Under the pieces are notes generated by a model. The model was not told the DNA's origin and did no database searches. It was given only the letters and a program-made list of their open reading frames with translations. Shown here one piece after another: positions 46,614 to 55,180 of a stretch of 64,000 bases of DNA. A program made the position numbers and the translations under genes. Where the stretch lies: assembly GCF_003012795.1 (NCBI RefSeq), contig NZ_PXYH01000002.1, positions 186,001-250,000 of the forward strand. Reading direction: 5' to 3'. This DNA is from Zobellella taiwanensis (GTDB lineage Bacteria; Pseudomonadota; Gammaproteobacteria; Enterobacterales; Aeromonadaceae). How positions within the stretch are numbered: the stretch's first letter is position 1; every line of letters starts with the position of its first letter.

Positions 46614-47637
46614 GGTCGAACTCCTGGTCGGGGCCGGTCAGGTGGATGGTTTTCCCCAGCTTGAGGGAAAGGGTGGCGGCTTCGGCCAGATAGGCCGCCA
46701 TCAGGCCGTCGTAGGCGTTGACCGGCATGTCCCGGCCCTCGCGGACGCAGTCCAGGAACAGCCGGATCTCGGCGGCGTAGCTCTCGCCGTAGCGCTCCAT
46801 AAAGAACTCCAGGATGGGCGCCGGGGTGCCCGGATAGCCGGGCCGGTAGCGGGTCAGCCCCGATTGCCGCGGGTTGTCGGAGACAACCATGCCGTCGGCG
46901 CCGAAGGCCTCGATGCGCTGATCGAAGCCGAAGGCGCAGCGCCGCGAGTTGAGGATAGTGACGATGGCGCCGTCCTCCGCCAGCAGGGTGACGCTGGCGG
47001 TATCGATGTCGCCCAGCTTGCCGATTTCGGGATCGACGATGGAAGAGCCATGGGCGGTCACGCTGACCAGCTCCTGGCGGAGAATGCCCCGCGCCATGTC
47101 GAAGTCGTGGATCATCATGTCCCGGAACAGACCGCCGGAGCGGGGCACGTATTCCAGCGGCGGCGGCAGCGGGTCGCGGCTGGTGATGGTCAGCTGCTCC
47201 AGGCGGCCGATGTCGCCGGCGTGCACCGCCTCGCGCAGGCCGGCATGGCCCCGGTCGAAGCGACGGTTGAACCCGAGGAAAACCTGGCGCGCGGCCTGGT
47301 CGCCGATGGCGGCGATGCAGCGCCGGGTGGCTGCCAGGCTGCTGGCCAGCGGCTTCTCGCACAGTACCGGCTTGCCCGCGTTCACCGCCTCGATCACCAG
47401 CTCCACATGGGTGTCCGACGAGGTGGCGATCACCACCGCATCCACCCCGGCGTGGTGGATCGCCGCCGCCGCCGAGGGCGCCACCGCCGCCCCGGTGCGC
47501 GACGCCAGCGCGTCGGCCACCCGGGTGACGGGGTCGTACACCGCCACCAGCCGGGCTCCCGCCGCGGCCATGGCGGCGGCGTGTACCTGTCCCATCCGTC
47601 CTGCGCCGAGCAGCGCAATGCCTGTCAGTCGTGTCAT
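46606..47637 (-). CDS. Gfo/Idh/MocA-family dehydrogenase, inositol 2-dehydrogenase-like
   Basis: A 343-residue oxidoreductase with the Rossmann motif GIALLGAGRMGQVHAAAM at the N-terminus and the family hallmark CEKPLA (Lys near 96) plus GFNRRFDRGHAGLREAVHAG near 120 and a HDFDMARGILR segment with catalytic Asp/His near 175. These match IolG-type myo-inositol dehydrogenases. GGGAGG is spaced for the ATG at 47637; one at 47643 overlaps the upstream stop. It likely performs the first oxidation to an inosose, feeding the IolE-like dehydratase. Confidence 0.85.
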   Translation of the reverse strand: MTRLTGIALLGAGRMGQVHAAAMAAAGARLVAVYDPVTRVADALASRTGAAVAPSAAAAIHHAGVDAVVIATSSDTHVELVIEAVNAGKPVLCEKPLASSLAATRRCIAAIGDQAARQVFLGFNRRFDRGHAGLREAVHAGDIGRLEQLTITSRDPLPPPLEYVPRSGGLFRDMMIHDFDMARGILRQELVSVTAHGSSIVDPEIGKLGDIDTASVTLLAEDGAIVTILNSRRCAFGFDQRIEAFGADGMVVSDNPRQSGLTRYRPGYPGTPAPILEFFMERYGESYAAEIRLFLDCVREGRDMPVNAYDGLMAAYLAEAATLSLKLGKTIHLTGPDQEFDHV

Positions 47638-47639
47638 GA

Positions 47640-48815
47640 TCATTCCCTCCCTACCTGAATTCGTGCGCCGGTGTGAGCGGAACGCACCATGCTGTCTATG
47701 ATCTGCTGATTCTCCAGCCCGAAGCGGAAATCGGGGAAGCAGCCGCCCTCCCCGGCGATGCCGCGGATCAGGTCGTACACCTCTATCACCTTTACATCGA
47801 AATAGCCCAGGCCGCCGCCAGCGAAATCGAAGCCGAAGAAACCGTTGAACTGCTCCACCTGGGAGCCCGCCAGCAGGGTCTTGAAGCCCCGGTCGTGCTT
47901 GGCGTCGCGGTAGCGGGCGATCTTCAACTCGTTGAAGCGCTCCCCGTCCATCACGATGGTGCCTTCGGTGCCCGATACCTCCCAGCTGATGCCGAAGATC
48001 TTGCCGGCCGCGATGCGCGACGCCTCTATGGTGCCCCCGGCGCCGTTGTTGAAGTGCACCAGCGCCTGGAACTGATCTTCGTTTTCCACCGCCAGCCGGG
48101 CGCCGCCGTCCTCCGCGCGGGCGCCGTAGCCCGAGCCGCCGCCCGGCGCCGGCCGGGTGGTGATAAAGGTCTGCTCCTGCCCCACCACGCTGTCGATGGG
48201 CCCCATCAGGAACTGGGCCACGCTGATCACATGGGAGCCGAGATCGCCCAGGGCGCCGGAGCCGGCCTCACTGCGCGAGCAGCGCCAGCTCCAGGGCAGG
48301 TCGGGATCGTTGAAGAAGCCCTGGTCGAACCAGCCCCGAAAGCGGGTGGGCGTGCCGATGTCGCCCCGCTCGATCAACTGGCGGGCCAGCAGCGCCGCCG
48401 GGGTCTTGATGTTGTTGAAGGCCACCATGGTCTTGACCCCGGCCTGTTCCGCCGCCTCGGCCAGGGCCCGGGCGTCGTCCAGCGACACCGTCAGCGGCTT
48501 CTCGCAATAGACGTGCTTGCCGGCCTGGATGGCCGCCATCGCCATTTCGAAGTGCATCGCGTTGGGGGTGGTGATGTCCACCAGATCGATTTCCGGATCC
48601 TTGACCAGGGCGCGCCAGTCGGCGGTGGCATGGGCAAAGCCGAAGCGGCGGGCGGCGGCGTCCGCCAGCTCCTGGCCGGCGTCGGCCAGGGTGTGCAGCA
48701 CCGGCACCAGGGGCAGGTCGCGGTACAGCAGGGCGGCGCGGCGATAGGCGTCGGCATGGGCCTGGCCCATGAAGCCTGAGCCGATCAGGCCGATGTTGAG
48801 GGGTTTGAGTGCCAT
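47640..48815 (-). CDS. Gfo/Idh/MocA-family oxidoreductase
   Basis: A second Gfo/Idh enzyme, 391 residues: NIGLIGSGFMGQAHADAYRR at the N-terminus, CEKPLTVSLDDARALAEAAE near 106 with the conserved lysine, and GSGALGDLGSHVISVAQFL near 195 with the catalytic histidine. It is longer than the neighbour at 46606 and of the subgroup with an enlarged C-terminal sheet (IEVYDLIRGIAGEGGCFPDF). Stop and start overlap with the next gene (ATGA). Possibly it handles a different cyclitol isomer or an oxidised intermediate. Confidence 0.85.
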   Translation of the reverse strand: MALKPLNIGLIGSGFMGQAHADAYRRAALLYRDLPLVPVLHTLADAGQELADAAARRFGFAHATADWRALVKDPEIDLVDITTPNAMHFEMAMAAIQAGKHVYCEKPLTVSLDDARALAEAAEQAGVKTMVAFNNIKTPAALLARQLIERGDIGTPTRFRGWFDQGFFNDPDLPWSWRCSRSEAGSGALGDLGSHVISVAQFLMGPIDSVVGQEQTFITTRPAPGGGSGYGARAEDGGARLAVENEDQFQALVHFNNGAGGTIEASRIAAGKIFGISWEVSGTEGTIVMDGERFNELKIARYRDAKHDRGFKTLLAGSQVEQFNGFFGFDFAGGGLGYFDVKVIEVYDLIRGIAGEGGCFPDFRFGLENQQIIDSMVRSAHTGARIQVGRE

Positions 48816-48840
48816 CTTGTTTTCTCCTTGACGGCCCGGC

Positions 48841-49764
48841 TCAGCGGGCGGGGGGCAATATATTGCGGGTAACGAAGTCGAAGGCCCGGGCCACGGTCGG
48901 CGCCGGCGGGGCCTTGGCGGGATCCTGCTCGGCCTCCACCACCAGCCAGCCGCGATAGCCGCCGTCAGCCAGGAACCGGGCCAGGGGGCCGTAGTCGATG
49001 ATGCCGTCGCCCGGCACCGTGAAGATGCCGTTGCGCACCGCGTCGTTGAAGCTCAGATCCCCCTCCCGCACCGCGTCCAGCACCTCGCCGCGCACGTCCT
49101 TGAGGTGGATGTGGTTGATGCGCGGGCCGAACTCCTCCAGCAGCCAGGTGTAGTCGAAGCCGGCGGCCACGGCGTGGCCGGTGTCGAGCAGCAGGCCCAC
49201 CGCCGGGCCGGTGGCGGCCATGAGCGCGCGCACCTCGCGCAGGGTTTCCGCCACCATCATCAGGTGATGGTGATAGGCCAGGGCCAGGCCGTATTCCTGC
49301 CGCAGCCGCTCGGCAAAGCGGGTCAGCCGCTCGCCATAGGCCGCCATGGCCTCGTTCGACAACTGCAGGCGATGGGACATGGGCACATCCAGGGCCTGCT
49401 CGGCCATGACGCCGCATTCGCCGTACACCATGACGCCGACGCCGCTGTCCCGCAGCAGGGCGGCGTGCTCCCGCACCGCGGCCAGCTCTTCCTCGACGCC
49501 GCGCTCGGCCAGAAAACCGCTGTACCAGCCGGAGATCAGCCGCAAGCCGTGGCCGCCCAGCTGCCCGGTCAGGGCCCCCGCCTCGCGCGGGAACAGGCGG
49601 CTCATCTCCACCCCGGCGTAGCCGGCGGCGGCGGCCTGTGCCAGGCAGGTGTCGGCGCTGGTGCCGTGCCCGTACTCCTCCAGCACCTCGTTCACCCAGG
49701 ACAGGGGGCTGACGCCCAGCCGGATCCTGGCCTCTTGCTTGTTTGCATGCTCCTCGTTCGACAC
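48841..49764 (-). CDS. IolE/MocC-like inosose dehydratase (TIM barrel)
   Basis: A 307-residue xylose-isomerase-like barrel with the inosose dehydratase signature: INHIHLKDVRGEVLDAVREG (near 218) followed by DLSFNDAVRNGIFTVPGDGI, the strongest IolE hallmark, and GLLLDTGHAVAAGFDY near 190. IolE removes water from 2-keto-myo-inositol; rhizobial MocC of rhizopine catabolism is a relative. First gene of the operon, divergent from the LacI regulator. iolB, iolC, iolD and iolA are not in the window, so the route onward is unknown. Confidence 0.83.
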   Translation of the reverse strand: MSNEEHANKQEARIRLGVSPLSWVNEVLEEYGHGTSADTCLAQAAAAGYAGVEMSRLFPREAGALTGQLGGHGLRLISGWYSGFLAERGVEEELAAVREHAALLRDSGVGVMVYGECGVMAEQALDVPMSHRLQLSNEAMAAYGERLTRFAERLRQEYGLALAYHHHLMMVAETLREVRALMAATGPAVGLLLDTGHAVAAGFDYTWLLEEFGPRINHIHLKDVRGEVLDAVREGDLSFNDAVRNGIFTVPGDGIIDYGPLARFLADGGYRGWLVVEAEQDPAKAPPAPTVARAFDFVTRNILPPAR

Positions 49765-49840
49765 AACGCGCTCCTTGGTGTCCGATGTTAATGACTTGTT
49801 GGTAAATTAAGGGATACCTCCCGCCTTCACCACTTGTCAT

Positions 49841-49858
49841 TTGAAGGAAAACCTTCAA
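49841..49858. promoter_or_regulatory. LacI-type operator candidate in the inositol-type cluster
   Basis: TTGAAGG-AAAA-CCTTCAA, a perfect 7-base inverted repeat, lies between the divergent IolE-like and LacI genes, 39 bases before the LacI start. A half-site CCTTCA follows at 49873. Same architecture as the palindrome at 26198. Confidence 0.72.
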
Positions 49859-49896
49859 GAATTGACGTCAAACCTTCAGGCAGCACAAGGAGCGCC

Positions 49897-50925
49897 ATGA
49901 ACAGAAAAACCTCGTTGAACCAGATTGCCGAGGCCGCCGGCGTCAGCCTCAGCACGGTGGACCGGGTGCTGAACCGGCGCGGGGGCGTGTCGCCCGACAA
50001 GGAAGCCAGGGTGCTGGAATGGGCCAACCGGCTGCACCTGGACCGGGTGCTGTTTCGCGGCTACCTCAGGGTGCTGCGGGTAGCGGTGGTGATGCAGTCG
50101 CCGAAAAATCCCTTCTACCGGGGCCTGCGCGACGCCTTTACCGACATCACGGCGGCCATGCCGGACATGCGCATCAACTGCTTTCTGCACTACGTCGAGG
50201 TCACCGACGCCGCCGCCACCACCCGCAAGATCAACCAGATAGCGGAAAGTTACGACGCCCTGATCGTGGTCTGCCCGGACGACCCTCAACTGTCGGACGC
50301 GCTCCGGCGGATCTCGGCGCGCATGCCCATCCTGACCCTGGTGACCGATCTGCCGGACAGCGGCCGGATCGCCTACGTGGGGCCCGACAACCGGCAGACC
50401 GGCCGGGTGGCGGGCGAACTGATGGGCCGTTTTCTCGGCCCGGCGGGCGGGGAGCTGCTGATCCTGCTCGGCATGCACCGCATCATCGGCCACGAGGAGC
50501 GGGAAATGGGCTTTAGATCCGTGCTGCGGGAGCGGTTTCCCGCCTGCGCCATCGTCGACTCCCTCGAGAGCGGCGAGGATCAGGCGCGGGCCGGCGAGGT
50601 CGTCTACCGGGCGCTGCGCCGGCACCCGGGGGTGCGGGGCATCTACAACGTGTCGGCGGGCAACACCGCCATCGCCGGCACCATCCGCACCCTGGGCCTG
50701 GCGCAGCACGTGGTGCTCATCACCCACGAACTGACCCCGGAGCGGCGCGCCATGCTGCGGGAAGGCGTTATCGACGCCATCATCGATCAGGATCCCAAGG
50801 CCGAGGTACGGCGGGCACTGGAGGTGCTGGGGCGGCATTTCAACCGCACCGAGACCGAGGTGCGGCTGGAGGAGCCCACCCCCTTCAATATCTTTATCCG
50901 CGAGAACTGCCCGCCGGCCTGGTAG
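49897..50925 (+). CDS. LacI-family transcriptional regulator (inositol-type cluster)
   Basis: A 342-residue LacI-type regulator: helix-turn-helix and hinge in LNQIAEAAGVSLSTVDRVLN (residues 7-26), then a sugar-binding domain with RVAVVMQSPKNPFYRGLRDA near 60, AYVGPDNRQTGRVAGELMGR near 165 and HELTPERRAMLREGVIDAII near 270. AAGGAG precedes the ATG at 49897. Divergent from the IolE-like operon, with a perfect palindrome in the spacer, so it is its probable repressor with an inositol-like inducer. Confidence 0.9.
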   Translation: MNRKTSLNQIAEAAGVSLSTVDRVLNRRGGVSPDKEARVLEWANRLHLDRVLFRGYLRVLRVAVVMQSPKNPFYRGLRDAFTDITAAMPDMRINCFLHYVEVTDAAATTRKINQIAESYDALIVVCPDDPQLSDALRRISARMPILTLVTDLPDSGRIAYVGPDNRQTGRVAGELMGRFLGPAGGELLILLGMHRIIGHEEREMGFRSVLRERFPACAIVDSLESGEDQARAGEVVYRALRRHPGVRGIYNVSAGNTAIAGTIRTLGLAQHVVLITHELTPERRAMLREGVIDAIIDQDPKAEVRRALEVLGRHFNRTETEVRLEEPTPFNIFIRENCPPAW

Positions 50926-50982
50926 AGGGTAGCCTCCCCCTGCCCCGGCGGGCACGATGACGCCGCATAGTGCAAGAAGGGA

Positions 50983-52086
50983 TCAGGGTGCTCGGTTATC
51001 ACGGGCCTCGGCGGGCTCCGCTCCCCGCCGTCGGCGCCACAGATCCCGCCCCAGGGTGGCGGTCACGTAGAGCACCACCAGCGGGATCAGCCCGTAGACG
51101 ATGCCCGCGCCGAGCCGGGGCAGGTAGCCGGCGGCCAGGGTCAGCGCCACCATGTACCACACATAGGCCAGGTAGAGGACGAGGAAGAGCAGCCCTTCGA
51201 AGCGGGTGAGCCTGGCACCCACAAAGAACAGCGGCAGGCACAGCACCGCCACCCCCAGCATCACCGGCATGTCCAGGCTGGCCAGTTGGGTACCGGCCAG
51301 CAGCGGCGCCGGCGAGACCAGGCCAGAGAGGCCGAGCACGCACAGGATGTTGAACACGTTGCTGCCCACCACGTTGCCGATGGCGATATCCCGCTGCCCC
51401 TTGAGGGTGGCGATCACCGAGGTCATCACCTCCGGCAGCGAGGTGCCGGCGGCGACGATGGTCAGCCCGATCACCGCCTCGCTCACCCCGAAAGACGCGG
51501 CGATCTGCACCGCGCTCTGCACCAGCCAGCGCGCGCCCGCCACCAGCAGCACCAGGCCGCCCGCCACCAGCAGCAGGTTCTGCCAGGCGGGCACGGGCCG
51601 GCGTATCAGTTCCGCCACCTCCTCGTCCGCCGTGTCCATGCCCTGCCGTCGGCCCTGCATGAACAGGAAGGCGGTGTAGCCGAGCAGGCCGGTGAACAGC
51701 AGCACCGCCTCGCCCCGGCCCAGGGTACCGTCCCAGGCCATCAGCACCGCCACCACCGACACCAGTATCATGATGGGCACATCCTGGCGGATCAGCTGCT
51801 TCGACACCACCAGGGGCGAGATCAGCGCCGCCAGGCCGAGGATGAACAGCACGTTGAAGATGTTGCTGCCCACCACGTTGGCGATGGCCAGCTCCGCCTG
51901 GCCGGCCCAGGCGGACTTGACGCTCACCGCCAGCTCCGGCGCGCTGGTGCCGAAGGCCACCACGGTCAGGCCGATCACCAGGGCCGGCACCCCCAGGCTG
52001 GCGGCCAGCCGGGCCGCCCCCCGCACCAGGAGATCGGCGCCCACAATCAGCAGCAGCAATCCCGTTATCAGCATTAACCAGGTCAT
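50983..52086 (-). CDS. Calcium/sodium antiporter (CaCA family)
   Basis: Inner-membrane Na+/Ca2+ exchanger of 367 residues, YrbG-like. The two inverted alpha repeats are clear: AFGTSAPELAVSVKSAWAGQ near 47 with NVVGSNIFNVLFILG, and AAGTSLPEVMTSVIATLKGQ near 220 with NVVGSNVFNILCVLG. The acidic residues of these motifs bind calcium. About ten helices, with a longer hydrophilic loop at 140-160. It follows the secDF fusion by 12 bases on the same strand and probably shares its transcript. Confidence 0.9.
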   Translation of the reverse strand: MTWLMLITGLLLLIVGADLLVRGAARLAASLGVPALVIGLTVVAFGTSAPELAVSVKSAWAGQAELAIANVVGSNIFNVLFILGLAALISPLVVSKQLIRQDVPIMILVSVVAVLMAWDGTLGRGEAVLLFTGLLGYTAFLFMQGRRQGMDTADEEVAELIRRPVPAWQNLLLVAGGLVLLVAGARWLVQSAVQIAASFGVSEAVIGLTIVAAGTSLPEVMTSVIATLKGQRDIAIGNVVGSNVFNILCVLGLSGLVSPAPLLAGTQLASLDMPVMLGVAVLCLPLFFVGARLTRFEGLLFLVLYLAYVWYMVALTLAAGYLPRLGAGIVYGLIPLVVLYVTATLGRDLWRRRRGAEPAEARDNRAP

Positions 52087-52098
52087 CGCATTGTCTCC

Positions 52099-54606
52099 TT
52101 AAGGCAGCAAATCCAGTTCCTTGCGCATTTCCTCGGCGGTGGGCCGCAACTGGGCCTTGCCCTGCCGCTGCCGCCGCCGGCCGAGGAAATACAGCAGCGG
52201 CGAGGCGATAAACACCGACGAGCTGGTGCCCACCAGGATGCCGAACAGCATGGGCAGCGCGAAGCTTGCCACCGCGCTGCCCCCCGCCAGCCCCATCGGC
52301 AGCAGCGCCAGGAAGGTGCTGAACGAGGTGAACAGGGTCCGGGTAAGAGTAGCGGATATGCTGTCGTTGAGCAGCGCCAGCATGGGTTTGTCCGGGGTCA
52401 GCCGCAGGTTCTCGCGGACCCGGTCGAACACCACCACCTTGTCGTTCACCGAGTAGCCGATCAGCGCCAGCAGCGCCGCCACCGCGGTGAGGTTGAACTC
52501 CACCCCGGCCAGGACGAAGAAGCCGATGGTCTTGGTCAGATCCAGCACTATGGTGAGGGTGGCCGCCAGGGCGAAATGGGACTCGAACCTGTACCACAGG
52601 TAAAGCAGCATGCCGCCGCCGGCAAGCAGGATGGCCAGCACCGTCGCCTCGAAGAAGCCGCCGCTGACCTTGGCGCCCACCATGTCTACCCGGGGAAACT
52701 TCGCGTCGGGCTCGGCGCTCAGCACCGCCGCCTTGAGCCCGGCCACCTGATCGGCGCCGCCCTGCGCCACCGGCAGGCGGATCAGGAAGCGTCCCTCGCC
52801 GACCTCCTGGATGGCGGCGTCCGCCAGTTGATGGTCGTGAAGCGTCTCGCGCAGCGGCTCCACCGCCAGGGCCGGCGCCCGCACCTCCACCAGGGTGCCG
52901 CCGGTGAAGTCGACGCCGTATTTCAGCCCCGGTTGCACGAACAATGCCAGGGAGGCGACCGACAGCACCGCCGAGGCGGCCAGGCCCAGGTAGCGGCCGC
53001 GCAGAAAGTCCGGGCGCCAGCCGGCCAGCCGTTCGAGCAACCGGCTGCCGCCCAGGTTGAGCGGCGCCCGCTCCCTGCCCTTCACCCGCCACTCCATCAG
53101 CAGCCGGGTCACCGAAATGGCCGTGAACAGGGAGGTGAGCAGGCCGATGCCGATGGTAACGGCAAAGCCCTTGACCGGGCCGCTGCCGAACAGGAACAGC
53201 AGGCTCACCGCGATCAGGGTGGTGAAGTTGGAGTCGAGGATGGTGCCGTAGGCCCGGCCGAAGCCCTCGCGCAGGGCCATGGCGGCCGAGCGCCCCCGCC
53301 GGCTTTCCTCGCGGATGCGTTCGTTGATCAGGATATTGGCGTCCACCGCCATGCCGACGGTGAGGATGATACCGGCGATGCCCGGCAGGGTCAGGGTGGC
53401 GCCCAGCAGGCTCAGTATGCCGAACACCAGGCCGATGTTGACCGCCAGGCCGACGCAGGCGATCAGCCCCCAGCGGCCGTACACCCCGAGCATAAAGCCG
53501 ACCACCAGGGCGGCCCCGAGCAGGCCGGTGCCGAGCCCCATGGCAATGGCGTCGCTGCCCAGATCCGGGCCCACGGTCCGCTCCTCCAGCACCAGCAGCG
53601 GCGCCGGCAGCGCCCCCGCCCGCAGCAACAGGGCCAGCTCGCTGGCCTCGCCGGTGGTGAAGCGGCCGCTGATCTCGCCGCTGCCGCCGGGAATGGCGCT
53701 GCGGATCACCGGGGCGGTGATCACCTGGTTGTCGAGCACGATGGCCAGGGCGCGGCCGATATTGTCCCGGGTCAGCTCGCCGAAGCGGCGGGCGCCCTCG
53801 TTGTCCAGTTTGAAGCTGACCACCGGCTCGCCGGTGGCGGGGCTGAAGGCCATGTGGGCATCGCGGATACGCTCGCCCGCCATCGCCACCCGCCGCTCCA
53901 GCCGGTAGCCGCCCTCCCCGGCGGCGGCGGGCACGGTGATCACGGCCTGGCCGGCGGTGCCCTCACGGGCCACCCAGTGGAAACTCATCCGGGCCGTGGT
54001 GCCCAGCAGCGAGCGGATCTCGGCCGGATCCGCCACCCCGGGCATCTGCACCAGTATGCCGCTGTCGCCCTGGCGGGTGATGCCGGGCTCCACCAGCCCG
54101 GTTTCGTCCAGCCGCCGGCGCACCACCTCCAGAGTGCGCTCCACCGTGTCCTGGCTAAGTTGGGCGCGCCAGGCTTCGGTCGGCGCGAGGCGCAGCCGGC
54201 CCGGCTCCTGCTCGACGTCGAAGCGGCGCACGCCGCTGGCGTCATCCCGCGCCAGGCCGCGGAGCAGCTCAAGGGCCTCGGCCAGGCGGGCCGGATTCCG
54301 CGGCGCCAGCTCGACGCCACCGGCATCGACCCGCGGGCGGGCATGGGCAATGCCGGCCTCGTTCAGGGCGGCGGCGGCCTCGTCGGCCAGGCGCCGGTGC
54401 TCGGCGGCCAGCAGTTCGGTGGTGTCGGTTTCCAGCAGCAGCTGGGAGCCCCCCTGCAGATCCAGCCCGAGCGACAGGGTGTTGGCGCTGTACCAGTCCG
54501 GCAGGCGGTCGGCCAGCCGGGCGGGCAACACATTGGGCAACGCGCTCAGCAAGCCGAGCACGATCACCAGGCCGTAGAGCACGGCCCTGGTTCGTAATGA
54601 AGTCAT
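52099..54606 (-). CDS. SecDF fusion, protein translocase accessory subunit
   Basis: Single polypeptide of 835 residues joining SecD and SecF, which use the proton gradient to pull exported proteins across the membrane. The SecD half has LSLGLDLQGGSQLLLETD near 45 and GMAVDANILINERIREESRR near 418; the SecF half has LKYGVDFTGGTLVEVRAP near 575 and LIGYSVNDKVVVFDRVRENL near 715. GAGGA precedes the ATG at 54606. Gammaproteobacteria usually carry separate yajC-secD-secF; this fused, isolated form looks like a second system and is paired with a Ca/Na antiporter. Confidence 0.9.
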   Translation of the reverse strand: MTSLRTRAVLYGLVIVLGLLSALPNVLPARLADRLPDWYSANTLSLGLDLQGGSQLLLETDTTELLAAEHRRLADEAAAALNEAGIAHARPRVDAGGVELAPRNPARLAEALELLRGLARDDASGVRRFDVEQEPGRLRLAPTEAWRAQLSQDTVERTLEVVRRRLDETGLVEPGITRQGDSGILVQMPGVADPAEIRSLLGTTARMSFHWVAREGTAGQAVITVPAAAGEGGYRLERRVAMAGERIRDAHMAFSPATGEPVVSFKLDNEGARRFGELTRDNIGRALAIVLDNQVITAPVIRSAIPGGSGEISGRFTTGEASELALLLRAGALPAPLLVLEERTVGPDLGSDAIAMGLGTGLLGAALVVGFMLGVYGRWGLIACVGLAVNIGLVFGILSLLGATLTLPGIAGIILTVGMAVDANILINERIREESRRGRSAAMALREGFGRAYGTILDSNFTTLIAVSLLFLFGSGPVKGFAVTIGIGLLTSLFTAISVTRLLMEWRVKGRERAPLNLGGSRLLERLAGWRPDFLRGRYLGLAASAVLSVASLALFVQPGLKYGVDFTGGTLVEVRAPALAVEPLRETLHDHQLADAAIQEVGEGRFLIRLPVAQGGADQVAGLKAAVLSAEPDAKFPRVDMVGAKVSGGFFEATVLAILLAGGGMLLYLWYRFESHFALAATLTIVLDLTKTIGFFVLAGVEFNLTAVAALLALIGYSVNDKVVVFDRVRENLRLTPDKPMLALLNDSISATLTRTLFTSFSTFLALLPMGLAGGSAVASFALPMLFGILVGTSSSVFIASPLLYFLGRRRQRQGKAQLRPTAEEMRKELDLLP

Positions 54607-54676
54607 GGCAAATCCTCGAAACGCGGTTTCGGTAGCGTTGGGCCGCCGATGGCGGCCATATCGTCGTATGGGAGGA

Positions 54677-55066
54677 TTAACCCCGGGGAGGTGCGCGCAG
54701 GGGCGGACGCAAAAAAGCGGTCCGGCCAAAGGGATGGGGCCGCAGCCGGGCACGCTGGACGCGGGTCAGGAGGCGGGCCGCGGATACGGGCCGGACTGCA
54801 GGCGGTGGCAAGTCGGCCGAGGACGGCTCGTCGTCCGGCGAAGCGGGCCGGGCCGCCTTCAGCCAGCGCCAGTGCTCGCCGGTGCCGGCCACCGCCGGTA
54901 TCAGTTGCTCAGTGGTAAAGCCCTGGGGCTGGCCGGCCAGGGCCCGCGGGTGGAACACCCCCAAGGCACAGATGAACACCAACAGCCACGCCAGGCCCAT
55001 TCCCGGAAGGGACGAGCGAGCAGAGCTGGGCAATGGGGTTGGGGATAGGTTCATGGGTGGCGTCAT
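54677..55066 (-). CDS. Small secreted or membrane-anchored hypothetical protein upstream of secDF
   Basis: A possible gene of 129 residues not matching a family I know. It has a hydrophobic segment (MGLAWLLVFICALGVFHP, near 22-40) followed by RALAGQPQGFTTEQLIPAVA, which resembles a signal peptide with an AxA-type cleavage site, then a proline-rich basic tail ending PPLRAPPRG. The start is uncertain (55066 or 55054; Shine-Dalgarno weak). It lies 70 bases before secDF on the same strand. Coding status is plausible, not proven; the rest of 54607-55180 holds only the secDF leader and the sdaA terminator. Confidence 0.45.
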   Translation of the reverse strand: MTPPMNLSPTPLPSSARSSLPGMGLAWLLVFICALGVFHPRALAGQPQGFTTEQLIPAVAGTGEHWRWLKAARPASPDDEPSSADLPPPAVRPVSAARLLTRVQRARLRPHPFGRTAFLRPPLRAPPRG

Positions 55067-55135
55067 TCCGGGCAGGCGCTCAGTCTGAACGAGGACGGCG
55101 GTCGTCGTCAACGACTATCGCCGGTCCAAAATAAA

Positions 55136-55158
55136 AAGCCCGGCAGGACGCCGGGCTT
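55136..55158 (-). terminator. Rho-independent terminator of sdaA
   Basis: AAGCCCGGC-(5 bases)-GCCGGGCTT, followed on the minus strand by TTTATTTT. It lies 22 bases past the stop. Confidence 0.88.
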
Positions 55159-55180
55159 GCAGAATGACTCGCCTTGGTCA

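Noticed and set aside
52576-54597. Long plus-strand frame opposite secDF
   Set aside because: Antisense shadow of a clear SecDF fusion; composition is Gln/Gly/His/Ala-rich with no motif.
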